Positions 26,723 to 34,337 of a stretch of 44,211 nucleotides of DNA are shown piece after piece (the stretch's first letter is position 1; each line of letters begins with the position of its first letter). The stretch lies in contig JAQGHM010000128.1 in assembly GCA_028291615.1 (NCBI GenBank), positions 1 to 44,211 of the forward strand, written 5' to 3'. This DNA is from Phycisphaerales bacterium (GTDB taxonomy: Bacteria; Planctomycetota; Phycisphaerae; Tepidisphaerales; Tepidisphaeraceae). The translations under genes and the position numbers were made by a program. The notes beneath the pieces are model-generated. The model was not told the DNA's origin. It did no database searches and saw nothing but the letters and a program-made list of their open reading frames with translations.

Positions 26723-27691
26723 GTGCGAAACATGGCGCGGTGGTGTCATAGAGCAGTCACGCTTTTGCTCGTGGTCGGCTGCGGGATCGTCGTCACGGCG
26801 TGGCTTGCGAGCTACTGGCGGGAGGACCGGCTGCTGGTCTCGCGGGGCGGGCGGTGCATTCAGGCGATTTCGAACGGGGGGCGGGTGCGGCTCTTCTTCC
26901 TGTATGACTATCCGACGCCACTACCCTGGATTTGGGAGCACGACGAGGAGGGGCGGCCACCCGGGCGTAACATCGTGCCGGGGCTTTGGCGCGGCCAGGG
27001 TGGGACGGTGGAATTTTATCCGATCGCGCGGCACGAGGCCGGGTATTGGCCCGTGAAGATCGCGGACGGCTTTGCGGACACCGACCCACTCGCGAAAACA
27101 GTGCAGGCGAAACGTCTGGCGGGTGTGCCGCAATTCGTTTCTCCGCGCGAGCGCTTGGCAAAGCCGATTGCCCCGCCGTCGGTAAATATTTCCGACGCGG
27201 AGATCGAGCGGTTGATCAAGCAGGCAAGGGTGATGGACGAGCCGGTCCAATTCGATATTGCCCGTGAAAGGCCGGCAAAGCGCGAGGGACATGGTGGCGG
27301 TGGCAAGTTCGACCTGGGCCCGGCCGACGGCTTCACGCTGTCGCGTACGCTCAAGCCGACGACCGCCGAGACGCGTCCGGGCGGCGCGAAGATGTCCGGT
27401 GGTGCTGTCGGAAGCCCAGGTATCGGCGCGGGGGCCTTGCCTATCGGCGGAGTCTTTCGAACGTATCCGAGATTTTCTTACGTCGAGGTGGGCACGCCCT
27501 ATTGGACCCTCGCGCTCGCCCCGCTATCGCCGCTCGTGCTGTTGTCGATGGTGAGGCTGCGGCGGCGGCAGGTGCGGCGGTTGCGGGAACAAACCGGGCG
27601 GTGCGTCCGGTGTGGGTATGACTTGCGGGAGACGCCGGGGGTTTGCCCGGAGTGCGGATCGGGGAATAGAAAGATTGGGATTCAGAGCTGA
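26723..27691 (+). CDS. Membrane protein with C-terminal CGYDLR zinc ribbon
   Basis: This 322-residue protein starts at GTG 26723 or ATG 26732, 9 or 18 bases after prepilin 3. An N-terminal TM segment (VTLLLVVGCGIVVTAWLASY) is followed by a ~220-residue exported or exposed region with Gly-rich linkers. A second hydrophobic stretch (YWTLALAPLSPLVLLSMV), a basic segment (RLRRRQVRRLREQ) and the ribbon CVRCGYDLRETPGVCPECGS complete it. The four cysteines should bind zinc on the cytoplasmic side. This tail is widespread in planctomycete membrane proteins of unknown function. It may belong to the same transcript as the prepilins. Confidence 0.8.
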   Translation: MRNMARWCHRAVTLLLVVGCGIVVTAWLASYWREDRLLVSRGGRCIQAISNGGRVRLFFLYDYPTPLPWIWEHDEEGRPPGRNIVPGLWRGQGGTVEFYPIARHEAGYWPVKIADGFADTDPLAKTVQAKRLAGVPQFVSPRERLAKPIAPPSVNISDAEIERLIKQARVMDEPVQFDIARERPAKREGHGGGGKFDLGPADGFTLSRTLKPTTAETRPGGAKMSGGAVGSPGIGAGALPIGGVFRTYPRFSYVEVGTPYWTLALAPLSPLVLLSMVRLRRRQVRRLREQTGRCVRCGYDLRETPGVCPECGSGNRKIGIQS

Positions 27692-27767
27692 TGCGCTTTC
27701 GCGCGTAGTTACCGACCGACAACAAAATGACAACGCTAAAATACCTAATAAATACCAAACAATTTCG

Positions 27768-27797
27768 TTGACGCACCCGCCCCACACCAGCTATACT
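27768..27797 (+). promoter_or_regulatory. Strong promoter in front of the GGACC array
   Basis: TTGACG (27768-27773), an 18-base spacer and TATACT (27792-27797). Transcription would start near 27804 and run through GTTCGCTCTTTGAAAACC into the 11-bp repeat array about 50 bases later. No ribosome site or credible start codon follows, so the product may be a non-coding RNA. Confidence 0.6.
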
Positions 27798-27903
27798 CCC
27801 CATGCCGTTCGCTCTTTGAAAACCCAATACCCGCAACAACTTAACGAAGATTCGCGGACCCCCGAAGGACCTCCATCGGACCGCCAAAGGACCTCCTCAG
27901 GAC

Positions 27904-27911
27904 CCAAAAAG
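27904..27911. repeat. Target site duplication, left copy
   Basis: CCAAAAAG at 27904-27911 is identical to 30926-30933. Eight bases is the normal duplication size for IS1595-family elements. Confidence 0.9.
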
Positions 27912-27934
27912 GGCGATTATATACTTGACTCACC
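27912..27934 (+). repeat. Left terminal inverted repeat
   Basis: 23 bases starting GGCGATTATATAC and ending TTGACTCACC. It matches the complement of 30903-30925 except at one position (T versus C after ATAC). It contains TTGACT, which doubles as the -35 box of the transposase promoter. Confidence 0.9.
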
Positions 27935-27953
27935 ACACCCGCCGCCGTAGAAT
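27925..27953 (+). promoter_or_regulatory. Transposase promoter overlapping the left terminal repeat
   Basis: TTGACT (27925-27930, inside the inverted repeat), a 17-base spacer and TAGAAT (27948-27953), six bases before ATG 27960. A near-consensus leaderless promoter. Transposase binding to the repeat would cover the -35, allowing autoregulation. Confidence 0.75.
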
Positions 27954-27959
27954 ACGGGC

Positions 27960-28934
27960 ATGAACGCTGGGAACCCGAAGACTCTGACGGAAGCCGTTGT
28001 CCGCTACGCTGATCTTGACGTTTGCCATGCGTACATGGCCAGTCTGAAGTGGCCGGACGGGTGCGTCAAGTGCCCGAAGTGCGGCGGGGAAAACGTCGGC
28101 ATCATCAGCACGCGCCGGATGTTCAAGTGCCGGAACAAAGAGTGCCACAAGCAGTTCAGCGCGAAGGTCGGGACCGTCTTCGAAGACTCGCCCCTTGGCT
28201 TGGACAAGTGGTTCGTTGCCGTCTGGTGCATCACCAACGCGAAGAACGGTATCAGCAGTTGCGAGCTTGCCCGCGCCCTTGGCGTCACGCAAAAGAGCGC
28301 GTGGTTCATGCTCCACAGGGTCCGGCTCGCCATGAAGCGGGAATCGTTCGACAAGCTCACTGGCGAGGTTGAGAGCGACGAAACGTTCATCGGCGGTAAG
28401 GCTGTGAATATGAGCAAGAGCCGTCGGGCGCGTCACCCGGCCGGAACGGGGTTCGTCGGCAAGGAAGTTGTCCACGGGCTTATTCAACGAGGCGATAAGG
28501 CCAAGGGCAAGGCGAGCAAGGTGATTGCGACCGTTGTCCCGAACACGAAAAAGAAGTCGCTGCTTCCGATCATCCGGACGAACGTCGAACCGGGCACGTA
28601 CCTCGCGACCGACACGGCGGGCGCGTACAGTGGACTCACGGAATTCATCCACGAAACGATTGACCACGCGGAAGCCTACGTGCGCGGTCGTTGCCACACG
28701 AATGGTCTCGAAAACTTCTGGAGCCTGTTCAAGCGTTCGGTAAACGGCACCTATGTCGCGATCGACGCGCCGCACCTATTCCGCTACGTCGATGAGCAGG
28801 TGTTCCGGTTCAACGAACGGAAGACGAATGACGCGGGACGTTTCGCGCTGGTTATGCCGGGGGTTGTGGGCAAGCGGATCACGTACAAACAACTGATTGG
28901 GGCGGGTCCGGAGGGGCTTCGCTACGACGCCTAG
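27960..28934 (+). CDS. IS1595-family transposase
   Basis: This 324-residue protein has an N-terminal zinc ribbon with Cys38, Cys41, Cys57 and Cys62 (CPKCGG, CRNKEC). A helix-turn-helix region follows (SSCELARALGVTQKSAWFML). The DDE-type nuclease has Asp140 (VESDETFIGG), Asp218 (YLATDTAGAY) and Glu251 (HTNGLENFWSLFKRSVNGTY). The late YVDEQVFRFNERK motif is typical of the family. The frame is complete and all catalytic residues are present, so the element is probably active. The start is set by the promoter six bases upstream. Confidence 0.95.
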   Translation: MNAGNPKTLTEAVVRYADLDVCHAYMASLKWPDGCVKCPKCGGENVGIISTRRMFKCRNKECHKQFSAKVGTVFEDSPLGLDKWFVAVWCITNAKNGISSCELARALGVTQKSAWFMLHRVRLAMKRESFDKLTGEVESDETFIGGKAVNMSKSRRARHPAGTGFVGKEVVHGLIQRGDKAKGKASKVIATVVPNTKKKSLLPIIRTNVEPGTYLATDTAGAYSGLTEFIHETIDHAEAYVRGRCHTNGLENFWSLFKRSVNGTYVAIDAPHLFRYVDEQVFRFNERKTNDAGRFALVMPGVVGKRITYKQLIGAGPEGLRYDA

Positions 28935-29015
28935 GCGAAGGGGAAGGCGACGAAAGGGGAAATCGCTCCCGCTTGACGGCGGGCTGCCCCCGTTCTGGCA
29001 ACTCACGTTGTTCGA

Positions 29016-29990
29016 CTAGGCCGCGTCATTCTCAATATGCACTGGCATATTGAACAACGGGTTTCGTTCCTGGATCAACCGCAAGCTCAAGTCGCGCCGA
29101 CTGAGGCCGTGCCACCGATTCGGTAACACGCCAGCGTTGACCGTGATATCAGTCAACGACGGTTTCCAAAACCGGCCACCAATAGAGAGGAAGGGCTTTG
29201 CACCCTCAAAGGGTCTAACCGCCTTGCGGAGATTCCGGCTTGCGCCGATATAGAGGTATTTGCTATGGCCGTTCTGCTCGGCAAATGAAAAGATGCCGCC
29301 CTCTTTGGGCAGGTCCAGTGAACTAAATTCCGCGAGCGTGCCAACGGGCTTCAACTGCTCTTCGATTTCTTCGGGGTCTTGTGAAAGCAGTTTTTCCCGC
29401 TTCTCTCGCTTGTCGAATGCTCGCATCTTTCGTAGTCGTAGTGCTGCCCATTTGAAGATCATCGCCGAACCGTTCGGTGCAAAGCCCTTGCACAGTTCCA
29501 CGAACTCTTTACCTATCTCCGGATCGGTCAACACGTCGTCCACGCTCGCTTGTCGCCGATACGTAAGCTGGACGTACCCGAGTTCGGCCGCGTAGAAGTA
29601 CGGCTCAGGTATCAGTTCCGCGTCGCGAGTCGTGGGCTCAAGCTTGATCCCATAGGTCGAGGATTTTCGGAACGATTGCAACCGCTTATAAATGAGCGAC
29701 TGCGGCGCAGTAACGCCTCGCTTCCGACATTCCGCAAGGAACTCCCTCGACAACACCGGATCGACCAGTACGCGATCCGGCTCATACCCATTTCGGACCT
29801 TTTCAAATGCGGTGGCAATGGCTTGATTCTGCTCCCGAGGAATCTGCTCCGTTGCGTCGTTCGCTTCGATCAGTCGAAACCGTTCAATCGATGCCGCCGC
29901 CGCACCAAATGCGCCGAACCTTGGCTCCTGCGTTTCAGTGATCCGCCCCCCGAGTATCTGGGCGATGCGCAGATAGTTGAGTTGACTCAT
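29016..29990 (-). CDS. Transposon cargo protein with GIY-YIG-like C-terminus
   Basis: This 324-residue protein shows no recognised domain in its first ~225 residues. They are mixed helical, with EPYFYAAELGYVQLTYRRQA and a repeated DPxxxxEFxxxC pattern (VDPVLSREFLAECRKRG and TDPEIGKEFVELCKGF). Residues ~230-315 resemble a GIY-YIG nuclease: GGIFSFAEQNG (GIF for GIY), KYLYIGASRNLRKAV (YIG with the Arg), and LRLIQERNPLFN near the end. The Glu normally three residues before LI appears to be Ser, so catalysis is doubtful. It overlaps the upstream partner gene by ATGA, implying coupled translation and roughly fixed stoichiometry. The function is unknown; a DNA-processing or host-interference role is inference. 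Confidence 0.7.
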   Translation of the reverse strand: MSQLNYLRIAQILGGRITETQEPRFGAFGAAAASIERFRLIEANDATEQIPREQNQAIATAFEKVRNGYEPDRVLVDPVLSREFLAECRKRGVTAPQSLIYKRLQSFRKSSTYGIKLEPTTRDAELIPEPYFYAAELGYVQLTYRRQASVDDVLTDPEIGKEFVELCKGFAPNGSAMIFKWAALRLRKMRAFDKREKREKLLSQDPEEIEEQLKPVGTLAEFSSLDLPKEGGIFSFAEQNGHSKYLYIGASRNLRKAVRPFEGAKPFLSIGGRFWKPSLTDITVNAGVLPNRWHGLSRRDLSLRLIQERNPLFNMPVHIENDAA

Positions 29991-30430
29991 TCGTCACCCC
30001 CGCCCGATTCATGCTTCATCGGAATGTCGATAAACTTGTTATTCACCACAACTCCGATGCTCATCTGATTCGTTTTTGTACCTAGGTTCTGGCAAAACGC
30101 CGCCAGTTCCAACAGGTTCGCCTCACTTCTGATGTTCTCCGTAGCCGTGAGCGATTGAATCATTATAGGGTCGTCGAACAAAGCGCGCAAGTCTTTTTTC
30201 GGCTGATAGATACCGCTCAAATTGGTAAACCCCGTTGCGCCCGTAAACAGTTTGCCAAAAAGGGCTAACGCCTGATCGGCCCATATTTTTTGGTCGGGAA
30301 GCGGCTTGTTTTTTCGGTCGTGGCTCGGAATAAAAATGGCGATGTACTCATCTGGCTTGCCGCCTTCCAGCCGCTCCAGAATAGCCTTAATCTCGGGATA
30401 ATCTGCCAGTGCCCGTTTCGCCTTCGCCAT
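29987..30430 (-). CDS. Transposon cargo protein of unknown function (coupled to GIY-YIG-like protein)
   Basis: This 147-residue, soluble, single-domain-looking protein contains ILERLEGGKPDEYIAIFIPS, KIWADQALALFGKLFTGATG, IYQPKKDLRALFDDPIMIQS and FCQNLGTKTNQMSIGVVVNN. Comparable small proteins with an FGGAT...TNQGEVGLVV layout occur in mobile islands, but no function is established. The start ATG 30430 has AAAGGGCGG upstream. Its stop overlaps the start of the 29016-29990 gene by four bases. It is the first gene of the pair and diverges from the plus-strand cargo pair. Confidence 0.7.
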   Translation of the reverse strand: MAKAKRALADYPEIKAILERLEGGKPDEYIAIFIPSHDRKNKPLPDQKIWADQALALFGKLFTGATGFTNLSGIYQPKKDLRALFDDPIMIQSLTATENIRSEANLLELAAFCQNLGTKTNQMSIGVVVNNKFIDIPMKHESGGGDE

Positions 30431-30523
30431 CTGCGACCGCCCTTTCTTGGTGTGGGGGATCGATCAAGTATGGCAACCGGCCCGAATCACTCAAGATTAA
30501 TCGTCACAAATGCCAAGCCGATG

Positions 30524-30529
30524 TAGAAT
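30524..30529 (+). promoter_or_regulatory. -10 box of the plus-strand cargo pair
   Basis: TAGAAT, seven bases before ATG 30537; another leaderless arrangement. It overrides the in-frame ATG at 30510, which would precede the transcription start. Confidence 0.5.
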
Positions 30530-30536
30530 CATTCGC

Positions 30537-30704
30537 ATGCGTCTGCCCTCAAATCCGCTACAGCCATCCAAAAACGCCCTCGCCTTCCCCGAACTCGACC
30601 GCGCCATGCGTGCGCTGGTCAAGGTGCCCAAGTCAGAGATCGACGCGGCGCGGCGTAAGGAATTGAAGCGGAAGCCGGTGGCGAGCAAACGGAAACGGAA
30701 ATGA
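30537..30704 (+). CDS. Small basic cargo protein (VPKSEID motif)
   Basis: This 55-residue protein contains LAFPELDRAMRALVKVPKSE, then IDAARRKELKRKPVASKRKR. Short proteins with F..LxxxMxxLVxVPKSEID and a Lys/Arg-rich tail are frequent in planctomycete genomes, often near mobile genes; their function is unknown. A -10 box seven bases upstream supports the start. The stop overlaps the next start (ATGA). Confidence 0.65.
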   Translation: MRLPSNPLQPSKNALAFPELDRAMRALVKVPKSEIDAARRKELKRKPVASKRKRK

Positions 30705-30898
30705 TCGGGTGCATTATTCTCGGCGGCGTGTTCTACGCGATGGCCGCGTATACGTACCTGCGCGGGAAGATTGCGATCAGGGGTTCCGGCACCTTCTACA
30801 GGGGAGAACCGGGATTCCGCATGGCACTGATTGTCACACTGACAATTGGCTCAGCATTTTTGCTCTTTGGCGTGCTCTCGACCGCCAAGATCATTTAG
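30701..30898 (+). CDS. Small two-TM cargo protein
   Basis: This 65-residue protein has two hydrophobic segments, MIGCIILGGVFYAMAAYTY and MALIVTLTIGSAFLLFGVL, with a short basic/Gly loop between them (RGKIAIRGSGTFYRGEPGF). It is translationally coupled to the preceding 55-residue gene by ATGA and ends four bases before the right terminal repeat. The product should sit in the membrane. No family is recognised. Confidence 0.6.
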   Translation: MIGCIILGGVFYAMAAYTYLRGKIAIRGSGTFYRGEPGFRMALIVTLTIGSAFLLFGVLSTAKII

Positions 30899-30902
30899 GC
30901 TT

Positions 30903-30925
30903 GGTGAGTCAGGTATATAATCGCC
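30903..30925 (-). repeat. Right terminal inverted repeat
   Basis: 23 bases, the complement of 27912-27934 with one difference. It is followed directly by CCAAAAAG. Confidence 0.9.
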
Positions 30926-30933
30926 CCAAAAAG
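30926..30933. repeat. Target site duplication, right copy
   Basis: CCAAAAAG, identical to 27904-27911. Confidence 0.9.
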
Positions 30934-31018
30934 GACCCGGTTCGGGACCCGCTTTGGACCCCCTCCGGACCCGCAATGGACCCGGATTTTTAGACTCAAA
31001 AAACGTTAAGTCTTTATA

Positions 31019-32890
31019 TCAAAAACGTTTAGCATCTAGACCCGCGCTGTTTTCCGCCGGGCGCTGCCTGTCCATGTGGATCGCCAGCAGCGTCACATCC
31101 GCAGGCGTGATCCCGCTGATGCGCATCGCTTGCCCCAGGCTTCGCGGCGTGAACTCGGTCAGTTTCACGCGCGCTTCCGTACGAAGTCCCGTGACGCGGG
31201 CATAGTCCACCCACGCGGGGATCAGCTTGTCCTCGAGCTTGGCGAATCTTTCGATCTGTTTTTCCTGGCGCAGTATGTAGGGGGCGTACTTGACGGCGAT
31301 CTCCACGCGCTCGGCCACCGCGGGATCGATCGCCGCGGTGGCGGGGACGCGCTGGGTCAGCGTCTTCCAGTTGTTCACGGGCCGCAAGAGCCAGTCGGCG
31401 GCGGACAGGCCGTCGATTCGCTGGTTCTGCAACAATTGCACGGTGGAGTCGATCGCGGTCTGTCGCGCGGTGTAGCGGGTCCAGCGGTCGTCATCGACCA
31501 GGCCGATCTCGCGGCCGGCGGGGGTGAGGCGCTGGTCGGCGTTGTCGGTGCGCAGGTGCAGGCGGTGCTCGGCGCGGCTGGTGAACATGCGGTAAGGTTC
31601 AATCGGGGGCTTGGTGACCAAGTCGTCGATGAGGACGCCGATGTAGGCCTGGTCTCTTCGCAGCACAAAACGTGCGAAGCCGCTAGCGGCGTATTGCGCG
31701 GCGTTGATGCCGGCCATCAGCCCCTGCGCGGCGGCCTCCTCGTAACCGCTGGTGCCGTTGATTTGGCCGGCGAGAAACAGGCCCTTCACCTTCTTGGTTT
31801 GCAGTGTCGAGTCGATCTCCCGCGGCCAGACCATGTCGTACTCCACCGCGTAGCCATAGCGGAGAATCCGCGCGTTCTCGAGGCCTGGGATCAGGTGGAC
31901 GACCTGCTCCTGCACGTCGCCGGGGAGAGATGTGCTGATGCCGTTGCAGTAAATCTCAGGCGTGTCGAGGCCCTCGGGCTCGAGAAAGATGTGGTGGCTC
32001 GGCTTCTCGGCGAAGCGCACGACCTTGTCCTCGATCGATGGGCAATAGCGTGGCCCGGTCGATTGGATCTGGCCGGAGTACATCGGCGCGCGGTGGATGT
32101 TGGCGCGGATGATCTGGTGAATGGCCTCATTGGTCGCCGAGAGGTAGCAGCAGACCTGCGGGAGGGGCGGCCGCCACGACAATGGTCCATACTCATTCAG
32201 GTACGAAAACGGCGTCGGCGGCTCGTCGCCGGCTTGCGGCTCGAAGCGCGAGAAATCGATCGTGTCCTTGTGCAGGCGCGGTGGGGTCCCGGTCTTCAGG
32301 CGGCCCAATTCCAAGCCGAGACCAGCGAGGCATCCCGACAAACCTTTGGCCGCCGCCTCGCCGACGCGGCCCCCTTCAGTCTTGGTCTCGCCCGTGTGCA
32401 TCAGGGCCCGGAGAAATGTCCCTGTCGTCACGATGACAGCGCGGCAAGGCAACCGACTGCCATCCGCAAGGACGACGCCGTTCACCATCTTCCGCGAACC
32501 TTCTTCCACGAGGATTTGCGAAACCTCTCCGGGGATGATCGTCAGGTTCGGGCAGGTTGCCAGCAGGCGCTGAACTTCCTTCGCATAGGCGTACTTGTCC
32601 GCCTGCGCCCGCGGCCCCCAGACGGCCGGCCCCTTGGAGCGATTGAGCATCCGGAACTGAATGCCGGTGTTGTCGATGGCGATCCCCATCAGCCCGCCCA
32701 GGGCATCGACCTCGCGCACCATCTGTCCCTTGGCAAGCCCGCCGATCGCCGGGTTGCATGACATCTGCCCAATTCGCGACGGATCGAGCGAAACCAGCGC
32801 CGTGCGCGCGCCTAGCCGTGAAGCAGCCCACGCGGCTTCAGCGCCGGCGTGCCCGCCTCCAATTACGATGATGTCAAAGTCATGCTGCAT
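31019..32890 (-). CDS. mnmG: tRNA uridine-5-carboxymethylaminomethyl(34) synthesis enzyme
   Basis: This 623-residue FAD enzyme works with MnmE to modify the wobble uridine of certain tRNAs. The motifs are [20 protein letters not shown] (dinucleotide fold), [70 protein letters not shown] and [18 protein letters not shown]. The start at 32890 ([13 protein letters not shown]) fits the family; the frame extends upstream to 32989 into the divergent gene's promoter region. A TACAAT -10 box on this strand (complement of 32928-32933) leaves a ~30-base leader without a clear ribosome site. It is convergent with the GGACC array transcript. Confidence 0.97.
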   Translation of the reverse strand: MQHDFDIIVIGGGHAGAEAAWAASRLGARTALVSLDPSRIGQMSCNPAIGGLAKGQMVREVDALGGLMGIAIDNTGIQFRMLNRSKGPAVWGPRAQADKYAYAKEVQRLLATCPNLTIIPGEVSQILVEEGSRKMVNGVVLADGSRLPCRAVIVTTGTFLRALMHTGETKTEGGRVGEAAAKGLSGCLAGLGLELGRLKTGTPPRLHKDTIDFSRFEPQAGDEPPTPFSYLNEYGPLSWRPPLPQVCCYLSATNEAIHQIIRANIHRAPMYSGQIQSTGPRYCPSIEDKVVRFAEKPSHHIFLEPEGLDTPEIYCNGISTSLPGDVQEQVVHLIPGLENARILRYGYAVEYDMVWPREIDSTLQTKKVKGLFLAGQINGTSGYEEAAAQGLMAGINAAQYAASGFARFVLRRDQAYIGVLIDDLVTKPPIEPYRMFTSRAEHRLHLRTDNADQRLTPAGREIGLVDDDRWTRYTARQTAIDSTVQLLQNQRIDGLSAADWLLRPVNNWKTLTQRVPATAAIDPAVAERVEIAVKYAPYILRQEKQIERFAKLEDKLIPAWVDYARVTGLRTEARVKLTEFTPRSLGQAMRISGITPADVTLLAIHMDRQRPAENSAGLDAKRF

Positions 32891-32927
32891 GAAGTTTGGC
32901 TGCGTCAGAACGTCATAAGGGGTCAGA

Positions 32928-32933
32928 ATTGTA
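32928..32933 (-). promoter_or_regulatory. -10 box of mnmG
   Basis: TACAAT on the minus strand (in the context GTATACAATTC), ~38 bases upstream of ATG 32890. The -35 is not clear. Confidence 0.4.
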
Positions 32934-33009
32934 TACGCAAAACGATCGCTCAGCAGCGTTCTGACCAAAGGGCGCAGGAATTGCAGCACTCGCTATGAGA
33001 GGAAACGCC

Positions 33010-33987
33010 ATGAGATGCCGCCAGGTCATTCGCGTCGCCGCTTTTGCAGCAATAGTTCAAATCGGTGGTTCCGTCGCCGCGCAGGATAAGGCCGCGGCTC
33101 CCGCGCGGGGGGGCGGGAGCGGCGCTGCCCCGGCTCGGGGCAATACCGGCGCGGCGCCGAGACCGAGCCAACCGCCTGCACCTCAGCCGGGTCAGCCACC
33201 GGCGCCGGCACCGCCTCGCAACACAGGTCCCGGGACCGGCGGGCAGCCGGGTCAACCGCCTCCACCGCCACCGTCGGGTAGTCCCGGCGCTGGCTTGCAA
33301 CCGGGGCAACCGCCCGCGCCAAGACAACCGGCGCAGCAGGATGTCCCAGGTCAGACCAAGCCGTCCAGGCCATTTAGAGATCCACGGCTGCTGCTTTACC
33401 CGCGCTCGGCGTACGGGTGGGGGTCTTATCCGCTCTGGTTCGGCGGCAGCTCGTACTGGAACTCGCCGGTGGATGGTTACGGGAGCGGTTTCTATCGCGG
33501 GGATGGCACCGACGATGGCGATGCCGCGCGGTCCGACCCAGCACCGTTGCCGCCGGCGAATCCCGCCGATACCAGCTCACCCACGCAGGACCAGGCGAAG
33601 GCGCTGAATCAACTGGAAGCGATGCCCGAGTACCGCCGGGCGCTGGCGGAGTTACAACAGGCGCAGACCGAGCTTGATGCCATCTCCACGCGCGTGCTCG
33701 ATAAACTTAAAACCGGCGATGCCGATTACCAGGCGCTGTTGAACGAGCGCGATCGCGCGGAGGATCGGGTTGAGGCGGTCCAGGCGGCAGCTCGCGTTCC
33801 CTCGCCCGAGGCGGTGACAACTGCGGCGCAGAAGAAGCTGGATTTGAAATCGCGGATCACGAAGAAGGAACAGGCGGCAATCGCGGCGGACCCGGAGGCG
33901 CGGGCGGCGAAGGCGCGGGTGACCGAAGCGAACGAACGCGTCACCGCGATGCGACAGCAGGCGCGCGGCGCCGGTATCGCACGCTGA
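33010..33987 (+). CDS. Exported proline-rich protein with C-terminal coiled coil
   Basis: This protein of about 325 residues starts at ATG 33010 behind a GAGAGGA ribosome site; an ATG at 32995 is also in frame. A signal peptide (VIRVAAFAAIVQIGGSVAAQ) is followed by a ~95-residue Pro/Gly/Gln-rich stretch with three QPGQPP repeats. Next comes a Gly/Tyr/Trp region (SAYGWGSYPLWFGGSSYWNS). The last ~130 residues form a charged helical region (EYRRALAELQQAQTELDAIS, NERDRAEDRVEAVQAAARVP) likely to be a coiled coil. It probably sits in the periplasm or on the cell surface with a structural role. No enzyme motif is seen. Confidence 0.75.
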   Translation: MRCRQVIRVAAFAAIVQIGGSVAAQDKAAAPARGGGSGAAPARGNTGAAPRPSQPPAPQPGQPPAPAPPRNTGPGTGGQPGQPPPPPPSGSPGAGLQPGQPPAPRQPAQQDVPGQTKPSRPFRDPRLLLYPRSAYGWGSYPLWFGGSSYWNSPVDGYGSGFYRGDGTDDGDAARSDPAPLPPANPADTSSPTQDQAKALNQLEAMPEYRRALAELQQAQTELDAISTRVLDKLKTGDADYQALLNERDRAEDRVEAVQAAARVPSPEAVTTAAQKKLDLKSRITKKEQAAIAADPEARAAKARVTEANERVTAMRQQARGAGIAR

Positions 33988-33992
33988 TCAGG

Positions 33993-34244
33993 TCAGGCGG
34001 CGCGCTTGGCGGCGGGTGCGGGCTCGGCGGTCGTCATCTCGCGCAGGCTTTGGGCGACCTGCGATTGCGACGCCAACATCATGTCAACCGCCTCGATGCA
34101 GAGGCGGACGCATTGCAGGTCGGAGCGTGGATCAGATCCATTGAAGCGGTCGATGAGGAGGGCAAACTTCCGCCGATAGGTTTGCGTGAAGCGGGCCATC
34201 AGATCGACTTCCTGCCGGAGACGTTGCACTGCGCGGTCGGCCAT
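33993..34244 (-). CDS. Small helical protein of unknown function
   Basis: This 83-residue protein is mostly helical (ADRAVQRLRQEVDLMARFTQ, LQCVRLCIEAVDMMLASQSQ) with an Ala/Lys tail. AAGGAG six bases before ATG 34244 is a strong ribosome site and supports a real gene. It lies downstream of cobA-hemD and the small membrane gene on the same strand, and its 3' end lies five bases from the end of the convergent proline-rich gene. No family is recognised. Confidence 0.6.
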   Translation of the reverse strand: MADRAVQRLRQEVDLMARFTQTYRRKFALLIDRFNGSDPRSDLQCVRLCIEAVDMMLASQSQVAQSLREMTTAEPAPAAKRAA

Positions 34245-34337
34245 GGCGGCTCCTTATCGGACGATCCCACAGATCCCGTATCGGAACAAAGCACTGTAAA
34301 ACTTGAAGATATGGACTGGCGCGCCCGCATTTGGTGG

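Larger units (their letters stand above)
27912..30925. mobile_element. IS1595-type transposon with four cargo genes
   Basis: The 3,014-bp element is bounded by 23-bp inverted repeats: left 27912-27934 (begins GGCGATTATATAC), right 30903-30925 (ends GTATATAATCGCC), with one mismatch. Both ends abut CCAAAAAG. It holds an intact IS1595-type transposase, a minus-strand gene pair (29016-30430) and a plus-strand pair (30537-30898). The intact ends, transposase and duplication suggest a recent insertion. The cargo is less GC-rich than the surroundings. Confidence 0.9.
27856..30983 (+). repeat. 11-bp-phased GGACC array, interrupted by a transposon
   Basis: GGACC begins at 27856, 27867, 27878, 27889, 27900 and 27911, all exactly 11 bases apart. 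It then begins at 30933, 30945, 30956, 30967 and 30978 on the far side of the transposon. Position 27911 and position 30933 are the two copies of one target base, so removing the element restores ten repeats with eight 11-base intervals and one 12-base interval. Seven of ten continue as GGACCC; the other five or six bases of each unit vary. The restored array is about 130 bases and lies between the zinc-ribbon gene and the convergent mnmG. Confidence 0.85.

Noticed and set aside
27612-27950. Possible protein reading through the GGACC array (RTPEGPPSDRQ, RTSSGPKK; it would continue on the far side of the transposon as DPVRDPLWTPSG)
   Set aside because: The frame does stay open in the restored sequence to a stop at 30993, but there is no ribosome site and no good start codon after the mapped promoter; kept only as an alternative.
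28968-28983. Hairpin CCCGC/GCGGG after the transposase as terminator
   Set aside because: Only five pairs and no T-tract.
27856-30983. GGACC array as a CRISPR
   Set aside because: Units are 11 bases with a five-base core and no spacer-length unique segments or cas genes.
30992-31013. Hairpin AGACT/AGTCT after the GGACC array as terminator
   Set aside because: Five-pair stem with an 12-base loop and weak T run; it may end the array transcript but is not convincing.
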